From NCBI GenBank assembly GCA_913063375.1, contig CAJXXR010000001.1, forward strand, positions 186,001-250,000: a stretch of 64,000 nucleotides of DNA. Reading direction: 5' to 3'. Below, piece by piece: positions 45,266 to 54,064 of the stretch; positions within the stretch are counted from its first letter, which is position 1, and each line of letters starts with the position of its first letter. The notes under the pieces were generated by a model. The model did no database searches. It was not told where the DNA came from and saw nothing but the letters and a program-made list of their open reading frames with translations. Origin of the DNA: an uncultured Flavobacteriales bacterium (GTDB lineage Bacteria; Bacteroidota; Bacteroidia; Flavobacteriales; CAJXXR01). The position numbers were made by a program, and so were the translations under genes.

Positions 45266-46696
45266 ATGTTAGATCAATCTTTTTCATTAGAGAATTTTAA
45301 GAAGATTTTTGAAATCGAAAATCGAAAAGGAAATTTCGAATCGGAATTTTATAGCGAGGAGTTTCATAGATTATCAAATGAACTTAAAAGAAAAAGAAGA
45401 GAAATAAAAGATTATAGATCAGAAGGAGCCATCACTGATGATGATGATGATTTAGAAAGACTCAATGAGGAGAAGGCACAAATTGAAGAAAATAAAAATG
45501 AAGAATTAGAAAACACATTACATGAATTAGTTGAAACCGTAAATAGCAAAGGTTTTAGATTCAATTTTTCCAAATTTCATCATGAAAATAGTGGTAAAGA
45601 TGTTTTCCCTGTAAAAAAAGATGCTGCTTCCTTTTACACAATGAAGCAATTGCAACACAACATAAATAGAACTTTTAGGGTAAAACAAAGTAATAGATAT
45701 CTTATTTCCAAACAGGTTCAAGGATTGTTAAAAGACAATTTCCCAAAGTTCGTTTTAAGGACTGATATAAAAGGATTTTACGAAAATGTCTCACAAGAAA
45801 AGTTATTAAAACAAATTAATGATAATCAGTTATTGAGTCCGAAGTCTAAAGCTTTGATTAACAGTTTGTTTTATAGCTATAATGAGCTTACAGATCAATT
45901 AGAAAAGCCTGCTTCAGAAAGAAAAGGAATACCAAGAGGAGCAGGAGTTAGTGCTTATTTATCTGAACTATTTATGCGTGAAATAGATAACCAAATTAAA
46001 AGAATTGATAATGTCTATTATTATGGCAGGTATGTAGATGACATAATCATTTTCTTTGTTCCTGATTGGAAAATGAAGATTGATGATTATAAAAATACTA
46101 TAAATGAGATTATTGAATCAGTTCAATTAAAGATGAATCTAAGTAAAACATTTACTTATGATTTAGAAAAGAATAGTAGTTTAATGAGTATTGAGTTTTT
46201 AGGTTACGTTTTTGAGATGAAAGATTTGAGTTATTCTCGTACTTATCTCTCTAAAAATAAGAAAGACAAATACGTCTCACGAATTGAAAAAACATTTGAT
46301 GTATTTAAGAAACAATCAGTCTATGCTCCAAATGAGGCTTATAAATTATTAATTCATAGAATAAACTACCTTACTAAAAACACAAGGCTGCATAAACCAA
46401 AAAAAGGATTAATCGGGATATATTATTCCAATAGTTTAGTTGAAAATGATTGTGAAGATTTAGTTTATTTAGATAATGAATTACATAAGATTATCGATGA
46501 AAAATTGCCAATCGAGAGTTTTTCAAATTTGAATAAAAAGCTTAAAACATATAGTTTTAAAGATGGGTTTGTCAATAAGCGATTTTTTAATATAAATTCA
46601 AAAAGGAAAAACATTGCAGATTTGAGACCTCAAGTTATTAAAGAAGCTAAAAAACTCAATAATAATTTCGAAAGAATAATTTCAATTTGGAAATAA
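45266..46696 (+). CDS. drt3a: Defence-associated reverse transcriptase, Drt3a/UG3-like
   Basis: A 476-residue reverse transcriptase. Motifs in order: a helical N-terminal region (1-130), LRTDIKGFYENVS (motif A, catalytic Asp, about 168-180), GIPRGAGVSAYLSELFMREID (template-grip motif B, about 218-238), YYGRYVDDIIIFF (motif C, YVDD, about 248-260), then SKTFTYDL and FLGYVF of motifs D/E. No maturase, integrase or retron-type C-terminus. It is one base upstream of a second, larger RT, the layout of type 3 DRT systems (UG3 plus UG8), which protect against phage together with a non-coding RNA. The gene is visibly more AT-rich than its neighbours. Confidence 0.8.
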   Translation: MLDQSFSLENFKKIFEIENRKGNFESEFYSEEFHRLSNELKRKRREIKDYRSEGAITDDDDDLERLNEEKAQIEENKNEELENTLHELVETVNSKGFRFNFSKFHHENSGKDVFPVKKDAASFYTMKQLQHNINRTFRVKQSNRYLISKQVQGLLKDNFPKFVLRTDIKGFYENVSQEKLLKQINDNQLLSPKSKALINSLFYSYNELTDQLEKPASERKGIPRGAGVSAYLSELFMREIDNQIKRIDNVYYYGRYVDDIIIFFVPDWKMKIDDYKNTINEIIESVQLKMNLSKTFTYDLEKNSSLMSIEFLGYVFEMKDLSYSRTYLSKNKKDKYVSRIEKTFDVFKKQSVYAPNEAYKLLIHRINYLTKNTRLHKPKKGLIGIYYSNSLVENDCEDLVYLDNELHKIIDEKLPIESFSNLNKKLKTYSFKDGFVNKRFFNINSKRKNIADLRPQVIKEAKKLNNNFERIISIWK

Positions 46697-46697
46697 C

Positions 46698-48938
46698 ATG
46701 AAGAATAAAACAAAAAAACCTATATCATATGGTATTGAAAGAGCTCTTTTAAGCGATGTACTTCCGTATGAAACTCCTATTATCTTTTCGAATCGTCATT
46801 TTTATCAGATTCTCGTTAATCATAAGATAAAATTTCATAATAATTCAATAAGTTGGGTGAATTGTAAAGACAATTTGATAATAAAGAAATTAATTTCAAT
46901 TCTATTTGATATAGAAAATACTTCTTCTGACGATACAAATATCCTTTCATTAAATAATAAAGAATTAAGGAAAAAACCATTTAACTATAAGATCACACAC
47001 AAAGAAAATGATTATCGAGATTTAGCAATTCCACATCCTAAAAGTCAAGTCGAGTTAGTTTCTTTTTACGATGAATTTAAAGAGCTTATTGTTTATTACG
47101 CCAGCCAAAGTCCATTTTCCATTAGAAGACCTGAGAGGATTGCCAAATTCGTTTACACCAATGATAATACTTATAAGCTCAAAAAAGGAAATGAAGATGA
47201 TTTAATAGAGGAAAGTGGAAAAGAATATCAAAGTTTAAAAACTTTTTTCGTCTATGAGAATTACTCAAATATTTATAAATTTTACGAAGATTATATTTAT
47301 CACAGGGCAGAAAAAAAATATGCACGAATGTTAAAATTCGATGTATCAAAATGTTTTGATAGTATTTATACCCACTCCATATCGTGGGCGTTAATTGATA
47401 AAGAATTCATTAAAAATAACCTAAAAAAAGAAGAACATACCTTTTCTGGCAAGTTTGATAAATTCATGCAGAATACAAACTATGGAGAAACAAATGGAAT
47501 AATTATTGGACCTGAGTTTTCGCGAATTTTTGCAGAATTAATATTACAACAAATTGATAAAAAAATAGAGCAAACACTTAGAGATAAGGGTATCATCCAT
47601 AAAGTTGATTACGAAATCTACAGGTATGTTGATGATTTTTTTGTTTTCTATAATAAGGAAGAAACAAGAGAGCAAATATTAGATAATTACAAGATTCTTT
47701 TGAAGGAATATAAAATGTCTCTAAATGATTCCAAAACTAAATTGTATGAAAAACCTTTAATTACTGAAATCACAATTGCTAAAAATAAAATTGTCAATCT
47801 TCTGAAGGAAGATATAAAGTTTAAAATTAGGAAAGAGGAAGACAAAGAGGATAAAGAAATACCCATAGGCCAGAGGGATAACGAGGAATACGTTCCTGAG
47901 AAAAAAATAAAAGTTAGTGATATTGATGTAAGATGTAATTCCAATAAACTAATAACTGAATTTAAGACGGTTATAGTTGTCTCGAATGTAACTTATAAAG
48001 ATATTATGAACTACACGCTTGCATTATTAAAAAGTAATTTAGTTTCAAACATTGAAAAGTACGAAAAGCATAAAAGAAAACTTGAGAAAAGAAAGTCTCA
48101 AGGTCTATTAACTAAAGAGGAGGAAAAGAAGATTATTAAGCAAGAGACTAATTATAGAAAGTATATAGTTGAAATTTTGGATTTTACATTTTTTCTATAT
48201 GGTGTCTCTCCAAAGGTTAATTCTACAATTAAGCTTGTAAATATTCTTTCAAAAATAATTACGACTTTTAAAAAGAAATATCGTTTTCACTTCGAAGAAC
48301 CAAGAGATGGGAAAAAATATTTATTAGTTCATCAATTTGATAAATTAAACCAGGAAACTGTTTTCAAAAAGATTTTAGATGAAATAATATTAGTATTAGA
48401 TAAGAATAAAGTAGCTGAACATGTACAAATTGAGACTCTGTATTTGTTGATAGTATTGAGAGAGTTAGGCAAGGATTATAGATTAACATGTGCTCAACTA
48501 ATAAAATACCTCAATCTTAAAGAGTTGAGAGATAGTGAGCAAAATAGTTATGACCCTAAGAAATATGAATTTAAAAATGGTATAAATTATTTTGTTATTA
48601 CTGTTTTATTGTTCTACTTTAAAAATATAAATCAATATAAAGGACTTAAGATTGTTATAAAAAATGCAGTTTTAGCTAAAGTAAAATCCATAGAAAAAAG
48701 GAATAGAACCAAATATGCTGAATTAGTTTTATTACTATTTGACCTTATTGCCTGTCCATATCTTAATGATGACGAAAAAAAATTCAAAAAGCAATTACTA
48801 ACCTGTTTTAAGGTTGATAGAACAGAACAGAATGATTTTATTAAATTTGTTGAAAAACAGAGGTATTGGTACATAAAATGGGATAACTTTGATTTAGTTA
48901 AAGAATTAAATTCAAAAAGTTCATTAGAACCATATTAA
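46698..48938 (+). CDS. drt3b: Defence-associated reverse transcriptase, Drt3b/UG8-like
   Basis: A 746-residue protein. The opening PYETPIIFSNRHFYQIL is typical of the abortive-infection/UG group of RTs. RT motifs: SPFSIRRP near 134-141, LKFDVSKCFDSIYTHS (motif A Asp, about 212-227), TNGIIIGPEFSRIFAELILQQID (motif B, about 265-290), YRYVDDFFVFY (motif C, about 310-320) and LNDSKTKLYEKP. The 400-residue C-terminal part is helical and unassigned. It overlaps the Drt3a unit in one operon. The best match of architecture is DRT3; assignment to UG8 needs a phylogeny. Confidence 0.78.
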   Translation: MKNKTKKPISYGIERALLSDVLPYETPIIFSNRHFYQILVNHKIKFHNNSISWVNCKDNLIIKKLISILFDIENTSSDDTNILSLNNKELRKKPFNYKITHKENDYRDLAIPHPKSQVELVSFYDEFKELIVYYASQSPFSIRRPERIAKFVYTNDNTYKLKKGNEDDLIEESGKEYQSLKTFFVYENYSNIYKFYEDYIYHRAEKKYARMLKFDVSKCFDSIYTHSISWALIDKEFIKNNLKKEEHTFSGKFDKFMQNTNYGETNGIIIGPEFSRIFAELILQQIDKKIEQTLRDKGIIHKVDYEIYRYVDDFFVFYNKEETREQILDNYKILLKEYKMSLNDSKTKLYEKPLITEITIAKNKIVNLLKEDIKFKIRKEEDKEDKEIPIGQRDNEEYVPEKKIKVSDIDVRCNSNKLITEFKTVIVVSNVTYKDIMNYTLALLKSNLVSNIEKYEKHKRKLEKRKSQGLLTKEEEKKIIKQETNYRKYIVEILDFTFFLYGVSPKVNSTIKLVNILSKIITTFKKKYRFHFEEPRDGKKYLLVHQFDKLNQETVFKKILDEIILVLDKNKVAEHVQIETLYLLIVLRELGKDYRLTCAQLIKYLNLKELRDSEQNSYDPKKYEFKNGINYFVITVLLFYFKNINQYKGLKIVIKNAVLAKVKSIEKRNRTKYAELVLLLFDLIACPYLNDDEKKFKKQLLTCFKVDRTEQNDFIKFVEKQRYWYIKWDNFDLVKELNSKSSLEPY

Positions 48939-49282
48939 CAATATTGGCTGCACCAGAAAATTTTTGCAATTTCGATTGCCACACACAAGCGCCAAACTTG
49001 TCCGTAAAAAGACTTATCACAAAGTTAGCTTTCTGGGGCTAACTTTTCCCATGTTATGAATAGAGTACTATCAAAATTCTGATATAAGTTAGGTTTGGTA
49101 CAGCATTCATCCAATAGTATAAACCAAAAGGTTTCTCAATAAGTACTATAAAAAATAGGGGAGTCTCCCTTCACAATATACATGACCGAATTATCATTAA
49201 TTAGCCATTGTTTACTATCTTTAAAAGTGCAAAAAAAGGGCTAATAGTACCTTTATTCAAGGCAGATATCTAATAACATATT
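48939..49282. other. 3' flank of the RT operon with AC repeat and hairpin
   Basis: A 344-base gap. It contains CACACACA at 48980-48987, a segment with several short inverted repeats, and a perfect 9-bp hairpin at 49021-49046. An AC-repeat is what an RNA template for GT-repeat DNA would need, as reported for DRT3, so this flank is the second candidate for the RNA. Alternatively it could be a scar or recombination sequence at the edge of the defence cassette. Confidence 0.4.
49021..49050 (+). terminator. Hairpin after the RT operon
   Basis: AAAGTTAGC (49021-49029) pairs perfectly with GCTAACTTT (49038-49046), loop of eight bases, followed by only a short T run. Acts as terminator or as 3' structure of an RNA. 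Confidence 0.6.
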
Positions 49283-49915
49283 GTGGGCAATACAGAAAAC
49301 GAAATGCTAGAAAAAAGATTTTTAAATTTAATGAGAACATATACTGATGATGAAACTTATATCGCAGAATGTTGGAAGGAAATCTATGCTAGTTACACGG
49401 GTAAATCGAGGTATTATCATAACCTTGGGCATCTAAACAATATGATATCGGAACTAAATGAAATAGAATCAAGTGTAACCGAACTGGATACCATACTTTT
49501 TTCAATTTATTATCACGACATCGTATACAAATCAACAGAAACAGACAACGAATACCAAAGTGCAAAACTCTTTGAGAAACGGATTTCAAATACGCATTTT
49601 CCTAAAATTCAAAATTGTTATAAACAAATTGAAGCAACAAAGGAACATAAAACATCCGTAGATAAGGACACAAACATCTTGCTTGATTTAGACCTTTCTA
49701 TTTTGGGGAAAGACAAAAGTGAGTACCAGGAATACTGTTCAAATATTAGAAAGGAATATAGCATTTACCCAGATTCTATGTATCATCCAGGACGGAAAAA
49801 GGCTTTAAATCATTTATTGGAATTGGATGTTATATTTAAAACCGATTACTTCTTTGATAAGTATGAGGAAAAAGCAAGAAAGAATATGGCATTTGAACTT
49901 AGTCAATTGAACTAA
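49283..49915 (+). CDS. HD-like predicted metal-dependent phosphohydrolase (COG4339-type)
   Basis: A 210-residue helical protein with RYYHNLGHL at about 42-50, SIYYHDIVYKS at about 77-87 and the later DLDLSILG (about 132-139), the ligand pattern of COG4339 HD-like proteins. Substrate unknown; this family is often annotated with misleading receptor names. The start is GTG 49283, with ATG 49304 as alternative. Confidence 0.8.
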   Translation: MGNTENEMLEKRFLNLMRTYTDDETYIAECWKEIYASYTGKSRYYHNLGHLNNMISELNEIESSVTELDTILFSIYYHDIVYKSTETDNEYQSAKLFEKRISNTHFPKIQNCYKQIEATKEHKTSVDKDTNILLDLDLSILGKDKSEYQEYCSNIRKEYSIYPDSMYHPGRKKALNHLLELDVIFKTDYFFDKYEEKARKNMAFELSQLN

Positions 49916-50158
49916 TTACTGCTGAATACGCTTGAAACATACGAATACAAAAAGCCCATAATATATATTATGTTAAATAATGATATTTATTGTTTAATAG
50001 CAGTACAATTGGATTGAACATAATATTTAACATAACATGTATTATAGGTAAATACAATTGTGCTGAGATTCCTTCGGAATACACAGCTAAGAAAGTTTTA
50101 TGGCGAGGCGAAATTTGTCGCGATGGAAAATCGCAAAAATTTCACAGCGCAATTGAAA

Positions 50159-50920
50159 TCATTTGAATACTTCGTATTGGGTAACAAATGCATCCTTGAT
50201 CAGGCGAAAACTATTTGTGCAAAAGATATGCTCAATGTTTTCTTTCAACTCCTCAAAGCCAAAACTGAATTGCCCATGCGTAACATATAGATACACTTTT
50301 TGTGCGCCTTGCTTTTTAAGCTCTTTAGCCAAGGCAATAAAAGTTCTGCCGCCATCTGCCAAATCATCTACAATCAAACAATCTAGGCCAGCCACATTTC
50401 CTTGGATAATCAAATTTGGTTTCCCATCTACGCGCACCTTATTGGCTGGAATTAGCTGTGCGCGCAATTTTACCGCCAAGGCATGACTTTCCTTATAGGC
50501 ACCTGCATCTGGACTTATCAACACTGGAGAACCGATAGATCTATACGCTTTTGCAACAAATTCATAATGAGAAATACATTGGGAATTTTCTATCAAAGCC
50601 AAGGCTGTATCACTGTGTGGATGTAAAATATTCACCTGATCGAAGTTCAACCCATTGATGAATTTTGCAATTATCCTCAGATCAAAAGATTCATTTTCAT
50701 GAAAACGCCTATCAGATCTTTGGCCAATCAAGCAATAAATATTCAATGTTGAAGTATGGAATTTATGCCTTAATCTATTGGCATCCCAGGCATCTTTTAT
50801 AGCAGCCACCTGGAACAAATCTTCATAGGAATTCCCCCGTATATTTACCAGCAGGTCCCCCTCTCCTTCTATTTTCGCGCTAATTTGACCGTCCTTGTAT
50901 TTTTTGATTGTATAGTTCAT
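50159..50920 (-). CDS. Divergent ribose-phosphate pyrophosphokinase-like protein
   Basis: A 253-residue PRPP-synthetase-family protein. The PRPP-binding loop DDLADGGRTF (185-194) is intact. The usual catalytic RQDRK loop is replaced by GQRSDRRFHENESFDLR (66-82), and the normal N-terminal signature of housekeeping Prs is missing. It is 10 bases downstream of a NAMPT-type gene in one operon. It either makes PRPP for NAMPT, or, as in the phage NARP1 pathway, phosphorylates ADP-ribose. ATG 50920 avoids the long overlap of an upstream in-frame start at 51001. Confidence 0.8.
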   Translation of the reverse strand: MNYTIKKYKDGQISAKIEGEGDLLVNIRGNSYEDLFQVAAIKDAWDANRLRHKFHTSTLNIYCLIGQRSDRRFHENESFDLRIIAKFINGLNFDQVNILHPHSDTALALIENSQCISHYEFVAKAYRSIGSPVLISPDAGAYKESHALAVKLRAQLIPANKVRVDGKPNLIIQGNVAGLDCLIVDDLADGGRTFIALAKELKKQGAQKVYLYVTHGQFSFGFEELKENIEHIFCTNSFRLIKDAFVTQYEVFK

Positions 50921-50930
50921 TTTAAGGCTA

Positions 50931-52385
50931 TTATAGGTTTGAATTGATTCTATTTCTAATCTCCGCAAGGCTGGTACTGTTGCTATAGGTTCCGTTTTCA
51001 TAGATCACTTTTAAGGCTCCTTTTTGCTCCTCTAGCTCGCTAACCTGGTCCTTCATTAGGTATTCATTATCAATGAGATCCACCCGTATAAGGCCTTTTG
51101 CAGATTTTTTCACTCCATCATCAGTAATTGGATCCTTAAAAATTTCTCTTCTTTCACCCTTCACCACAACCGATGTAGCTTTCATTGCAAATCCAAAAGT
51201 ATCTCTGGTATTGAACTGATAGGTATAAGAGCCTATTCCCAAAACAACATTAGTACTGGCAAAACCTTTATCGTGCAATCGTTGGCAAATTTGTTCGGCT
51301 CTTTCTGTAGTAATGCTATCTCCATAAATAGCGCCTATATGGCTATCTAGCACCTTAAATCCTTGTTCGTTTACAGTACCCCCAAAAATGTCCCAAAGCA
51401 ATTCTATCACCCCCATTTCTTCTGGAAGCTTCCCTCCTAATGCGCTAGCTTCACCACAGATGATAGCCACTGGATCGCCACTGTCTGGTCTGATTACCAA
51501 TTTTCCGTTTCTTGCTAAAATATCCTCCTTCAAGGCAGGTAGATATAGGGTCAATACCTTCCATAGGTCCCAAGTATCGCTTACCACAGAAAGTATTCCC
51601 TCTGGGTAGGTAGCCATCAGTTCTTTGAAAGTACCTATTTCATCATCCTTGGTTCCAGCGCACATCACGGAATGTTCCGTAGCATTTACAGAACCTATTA
51701 TAAAACCTTTCGCAGCATAATACTTTTTCATACTCCAGATTACAGGCAGTGTATCCGAACCTAAAAATACAGCAGCATGCCCCATTCCAGACGATTGAGA
51801 ACTTTGCAAACCTCCCATCCCTCGCATGGAGAAATCATGGCCTTGAAAATCTATAAACCCTTGGTTTAATGGATCTGTTTTCAATGCCCAATTTTTAAAG
51901 ACCCGCTTGTACTTCATCGCAATAGTAGCCGATGTCATTGGCAACCACAACATGGTAGACAATATGGTTTCAAGGAAATTGGTCAACCAGTAAAAGTCTT
52001 TATGCGTATTTACAATAGTAACCATAGGTACACGAATTGGTACTTCCACTCCTTCTGGAAGAGATTTTACTCTTATGGGTAGATAGTTAAGATCATGCAA
52101 TTGTTCAAAATGGCTGACATCGTATGCCGTACCTAAATACATAGACAGCTCCTCTTGAATTTCAGCACATACCTCCTCTTTCTTTTTTGAGAAAAAATTA
52201 TCCTGGAAATATTCATGTAACCACTGAACTACAAATTGTTGTCCAAAGGAAACTACCTTATCACATCCCTTTGGTGCATACTTATTACTTCGCGGTGTCC
52301 AATTTGAATAGACTTCCTCTGTCCCCTTTGGGTATTGCTGATGATGTCCTGTTTTGTATCCATCTGTTAATAGTAAACCGTTCAT
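50931..52385 (-). CDS. nadV: Nicotinamide phosphoribosyltransferase family enzyme
   Basis: 484 residues, the normal length of NAMPT. Signatures: DGYKTGHHQQYPKGTEEVYSNWTPRS at the start, GHDFSMRGM with D184 (nicotinamide-binding Asp) and GSVNATEHSVM with catalytic H238, then IRPDSGDP and GIGSYTYQFNTRDT. It should join nicotinamide to a pyrophosphorylated ribose donor, giving NMN (or NAD if the partner makes ADP-ribose pyrophosphate). Transcribed divergently from a Nudix regulator with palindromic operators. Confidence 0.92.
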   Translation of the reverse strand: MNGLLLTDGYKTGHHQQYPKGTEEVYSNWTPRSNKYAPKGCDKVVSFGQQFVVQWLHEYFQDNFFSKKKEEVCAEIQEELSMYLGTAYDVSHFEQLHDLNYLPIRVKSLPEGVEVPIRVPMVTIVNTHKDFYWLTNFLETILSTMLWLPMTSATIAMKYKRVFKNWALKTDPLNQGFIDFQGHDFSMRGMGGLQSSQSSGMGHAAVFLGSDTLPVIWSMKKYYAAKGFIIGSVNATEHSVMCAGTKDDEIGTFKELMATYPEGILSVVSDTWDLWKVLTLYLPALKEDILARNGKLVIRPDSGDPVAIICGEASALGGKLPEEMGVIELLWDIFGGTVNEQGFKVLDSHIGAIYGDSITTERAEQICQRLHDKGFASTNVVLGIGSYTYQFNTRDTFGFAMKATSVVVKGERREIFKDPITDDGVKKSAKGLIRVDLIDNEYLMKDQVSELEEQKGALKVIYENGTYSNSTSLAEIRNRINSNL

Positions 52386-52402
52386 AATATAGGTGCTTTA
52401 TG

Positions 52403-52423
52403 TTTGCGTAAGAATTACACAAA
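52403..52423. promoter_or_regulatory. NrtR-type operator 1 (predicted)
   Basis: TTTGCGT-N7-ACACAAA, a 21-bp near-palindrome; arms TTTGCGTAA and TTACACAAA pair with one mismatch. It lies 18 bases upstream of the nadV start. Confidence 0.75.
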
Positions 52424-52456
52424 TATAAATACTTTTGAATCTATTCTCCAAATATA

Positions 52457-52477
52457 TTTGCGTCTTTTTTACACAAA
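52457..52477. promoter_or_regulatory. NrtR-type operator 2 (predicted)
   Basis: Same 21-bp frame TTTGCGT-N7-ACACAAA, exact in both 7-base arms, 54 bases from the first. Confidence 0.75.
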
Positions 52478-52568
52478 TAAACTAACCAACTATTTTACAG
52501 TAGATTAAAAATGAAACGAACCTTTCTATACAATCCATTGTGTAATATAATTTGGATATAGTAACTTC

Positions 52569-52589
52569 ATTGCGTGAAAACGACACAAA
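52569..52589. promoter_or_regulatory. NrtR-type operator 3 over the regulator start (predicted)
   Basis: ATTGCGT-N7-ACACAAA, one change from the other two. It covers the GTG start codon of the regulator gene, suggesting autoregulation. Confidence 0.6.
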
Positions 52590-53263
52590 ACATAAAAGTA
52601 GCCGTAGATGCTATCGTATTTGGCTACAATAGAGAAGAGGGTGTTTCTATCCTACTTATTAAAAGGAAATATGCACCTTTCAAAGGATCATGGGCTATTC
52701 CAGGAGGCTTTGTATTGGACAATGAATCGTTGGAAGATGCCGTAGAAAGAGAGCTTCAGGAAGAAACAGGTGTTCAAATCAATTATCTAGAACAGCTCTA
52801 TACCTTTGGTCAACCGAAAAGAGACCCTAGAGAGCGGATCTTATCCATTGCCTATTTTGGGCTGGTAAATTCAAAGCAATTCAGTGAGCTCCAGGCAACA
52901 TCTGATGCCGAAGATGCCAAATGGTTTAACATCCAAATGCTACCCGAATTAGCCTTCGACCATTCAGACATTCTAGCCATGGCAATTCAAAGGTTACGAG
53001 CCAAAATGATCTACCAACCCATCGGTTTTGAATTATTGGAAAATAAATTTCCTTTTTCCGACTTGGAGCAGCTGTACTCCACCTTATTGGATCGCCCTAT
53101 AGACAGAAGAAATTTCAAGAAAAAGGTAATGAAACTAGGCATTCTAGACGAGCTTGAAGAAAAGGCTAAATCAACCGGCTCTGGAAGACCTGGGAATTTA
53201 TTCAAATTTAATAAGGCAACCTATCAGAACCTCTTGAAGAAAGGAATGCACTTTGAAATCTAA
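52574..53263 (+). CDS. nrtR: NrtR-type Nudix transcriptional regulator of NAD metabolism
   Basis: 229 residues: an N-terminal Nudix domain (1-145) with a full Nudix box beginning G45 (GFVLDN-E...REL-EE-G) and a C-terminal winged helix (about 150-225, LLDRPIDRRNFKKKVMKLGILDELEEKAKSTGSGRPGNLF). NrtR proteins sense ADP-ribose and repress NAD salvage genes. The intact box means hydrolytic activity cannot be excluded. Start is GTG. The divergent nadV operon and three shared operators fix its target. Confidence 0.88.
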   Translation: MKTTQNIKVAVDAIVFGYNREEGVSILLIKRKYAPFKGSWAIPGGFVLDNESLEDAVERELQEETGVQINYLEQLYTFGQPKRDPRERILSIAYFGLVNSKQFSELQATSDAEDAKWFNIQMLPELAFDHSDILAMAIQRLRAKMIYQPIGFELLENKFPFSDLEQLYSTLLDRPIDRRNFKKKVMKLGILDELEEKAKSTGSGRPGNLFKFNKATYQNLLKKGMHFEI

Positions 53264-53350
53264 TTTCATAAAACAAATCCTTTTGATTTTATGAACATTT
53301 ATAATTTTTCGTAAATTCATTCCAGAAAAAAACATCCCAAAATAAAACTC

Positions 53351-54034
53351 ATGCAAATTCAAGCATCCGATTTAACCTTCCTTAAGGAATTAAGCGCCAA
53401 CAATAATAGAGATTGGTTCAAAGACCATAAAGACCAATACCAGGTAGCACATGAGCATTTGGTAACTTTTGCGGATGCTGTATTGGCTGAGATGCAACCA
53501 GTAGACAATATAGAAACTATCTCTGGTAAAAAAAGCATGCATAGAATTTACCGTGATGTGCGCTTCTCAAAAAATAAAGCTCCCTATAAACAAAATTGGT
53601 CTGGTAGTTTGAAGCGTGCTTCAGATCTGCTACGTGGTGGTTATTATTTCCATATTGAGGCGGATTCAGCCTTTGTAGGTGGTGGTTTTTGGGGACCAAA
53701 TCCTGCAGATTTAAAACGTATACGAACAGATATAGCTAGGAATCCAGAAGATTTGAGAGCTATAATCTCCGACAAAACCTTTGTGGACACCTTTGGTCAA
53801 CTGGAAGGAGATCAGGTAAAAACAGCACCAAAAGGCTATAAAAAGGACCATCCAGCCATTGAACTATTGCGCTTCAAGCAATATATAATTGCCAAGAAAT
53901 TCACCAAAAAGGAAGTCTTAGATCCTAATTTCTATTTACAAGTAGCCGATACTTTTCAAAAGATGCGTCCTTTCTTTGACTATATGTCTGAGGTATTGAC
54001 GACGGATGAAAATGGGGTTCCTTTGTTTGAATAG
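53351..54034 (+). CDS. DUF2461 protein
   Basis: 227 residues with the family features FLKELSANNNRDWFKDHKDQY, HRIYRDVRFSKNKAPYK and GGYYFHIEADSAFVGGGFWGP. DUF2461 (TIGR02453) is widespread and of unknown biochemical role. Soluble. Confidence 0.9.
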   Translation: MQIQASDLTFLKELSANNNRDWFKDHKDQYQVAHEHLVTFADAVLAEMQPVDNIETISGKKSMHRIYRDVRFSKNKAPYKQNWSGSLKRASDLLRGGYYFHIEADSAFVGGGFWGPNPADLKRIRTDIARNPEDLRAIISDKTFVDTFGQLEGDQVKTAPKGYKKDHPAIELLRFKQYIIAKKFTKKEVLDPNFYLQVADTFQKMRPFFDYMSEVLTTDENGVPLFE

Positions 54035-54064
54035 TAGATAAACACCTATAGAATATGCAAACCG

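Noticed and set aside
45266..48938. Retron or group II intron explanation for the RT pair
   Set aside because: No msr/msd-like short RNA with typical retron accessory gene is evident, there is no maturase/HNH domain, and two adjacent RTs are not a feature of either.
50060..50290. 76-aa ORF on the plus strand overlapping the PRPP-synthetase-like gene
   Set aside because: Mostly antisense to a clear enzyme gene; the first part includes short inverted repeats (GCGATggaaaATCGC) but I see no protein family.
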